Shown here: positions 6,796-7,231 of the stretch, one piece after another
How positions within the stretch are numbered: position 1 is the stretch's first letter
Layout of the letters: each line of letters opens with the position of its first letter
NCBI GenBank assembly: GCA_007116755.1
Contig: SKHU01000006.1
Span: 1 to 7,231 of the forward strand
Reading direction: 5' to 3'
Source: Alphaproteobacteria bacterium
GTDB taxonomy: Bacteria; Pseudomonadota; Alphaproteobacteria; Micavibrionales; CSBR16-224
Length of the DNA: 7,231 nucleotides
The notes under the pieces: generated by a model
Database searches by the model: none
What the model was told of the DNA's origin: nothing
Seen by the model: the letters and a program-made list of their open reading frames with translations, nothing else
Made by a program: the position numbers and the translations under genes

Positions 6796-7231
6796 CGCCG
6801 TCTTGTCCTTCCTGTTCATCCTCTTTCCGCTCTACCGCTTCCTGCAGTTCCGCCGCGTATTGCAATCCCTGATGATGGTAATTCATTGTTTTTTCAACAG
6901 CCGGAGCAATTGTGTTCAGAATCGGCTGCGGATAAATCCCCATCCACAACACCAGAAACGCCAAAGGTATAAATATGCCGGTTTCGCGCGGCGTAAGATC
7001 CTGCATCTCCTTGACATCGTCATTCTCCATCGGGCCGAAGAAAACGGCGCGATACAAATACAGCATATAGGCTGCACCAAGAACAACCCCTGTTGCCGCC
7101 AGAACTGCAACCGTTGTATTCACGCGATAGGCTCCGACCAGCGTCAGAAACTCGCCGACAAAACCGCTTGTACCCGGCAAGCCGACCGAGGCCAGCATAA
7201 AAATCATAAAGAAAGTGGCAAAGCGCGGCAT
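6782..7231 (-). CDS. nuoM: NADH-quinone oxidoreductase subunit M, C-terminal part, cut by window edge
   Basis: The last 149 codons of NuoM, an inner-membrane antiporter-like proton-channel subunit of complex I. The frame is open at position 7231. The first ATG in view is internal, since homologues have about 350 residues before it. The key helix-12 block ASVGLPGTSGFVGEFLTL is at visible residues 14-31. Its Glu27 corresponds to the conserved helix-12 glutamate (E407 in E. coli NuoM), which takes the place of the lysine found in NuoN. Two more hydrophobic helices follow (about 40-60 and 86-103), with YRAVFFGPM at 60-68 and a typical loop between them. After the last helix comes a charged tail of about 45 residues ending EGQDGDGNL, rich in Glu, Asp and Gln. 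The end overlaps nuoN by 14 bases. Confidence 0.95.
   Translation of the reverse strand: MPRFATFFMIFMLASVGLPGTSGFVGEFLTLVGAYRVNTTVAVLAATGVVLGAAYMLYLYRAVFFGPMENDDVKEMQDLTPRETGIFIPLAFLVLWMGIYPQPILNTIAPAVEKTMNYHHQGLQYAAELQEAVERKEDEQEGQDGDGNL
6806..6813 (-). promoter_or_regulatory. Ribosome binding site of nuoN inside nuoM
   Basis: Minus-strand AGGAAGGA, 10 bases before the ATG at 6795, lies within the last codons of nuoM. It decides between the 6795 and 6819 starts of nuoN. Because it is covered by ribosomes finishing nuoM, the two subunits are probably made in step (inference). Confidence 0.5.

Overview
This looks like an ordinary chromosomal window from an alphaproteobacterium of moderate GC content. 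I base that on the order nuoM-nuoN-birA-rnj, in which complex I genes run directly into biotin ligase and ribonuclease J. That arrangement is typical of Alphaproteobacteria. The lineage below class level cannot be fixed from this sequence. I see no tRNA, rRNA, mobile element, CRISPR array or phage gene.

Layout: (1) Positions 1-681, minus strand, hold the N-terminal 227 codons of a PepA-type leucyl aminopeptidase, whose catalytic C-terminus lies outside the window. (2) Positions 682-844 are an AT-rich divergent spacer with a good housekeeping-type promoter for pepA. (3) Positions 845-2864, plus strand, hold a probable two-gene unit. Its first gene encodes a ChaN-family (Tiki/DUF399-like) protein without a visible signal peptide. 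Twenty-eight bases later comes a 373-residue beta-ketoacyl-ACP synthase III homologue, closest by recall to the Pseudomonas aeruginosa PA3286 type. (4) Positions 2865-2918 form a short convergent gap with no convincing terminator. (5) Positions 2919-7231, minus strand, hold a tightly packed operon read right to left: 3' end of nuoM, nuoN, birA, rnj. Every junction overlaps (14, 4 and 4 bases), which points to one transcript and translational coupling.

Functionally, the minus-strand operon joins the last two proton-pumping membrane subunits of NADH:quinone oxidoreductase to the enzyme that biotinylates acetyl-CoA carboxylase and to an mRNA-processing nuclease. The plus-strand pair may link acyl-CoA re-entry into fatty acid synthesis with a ChaN-like protein of unknown local role. 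I found no clearly novel system. The points most worth a second look are the ChaN-like protein without an export signal paired with a PA3286-type synthase, the direct birA-rnj fusion of reading frames with no coaX between them, and the charged C-terminal tail on NuoM.
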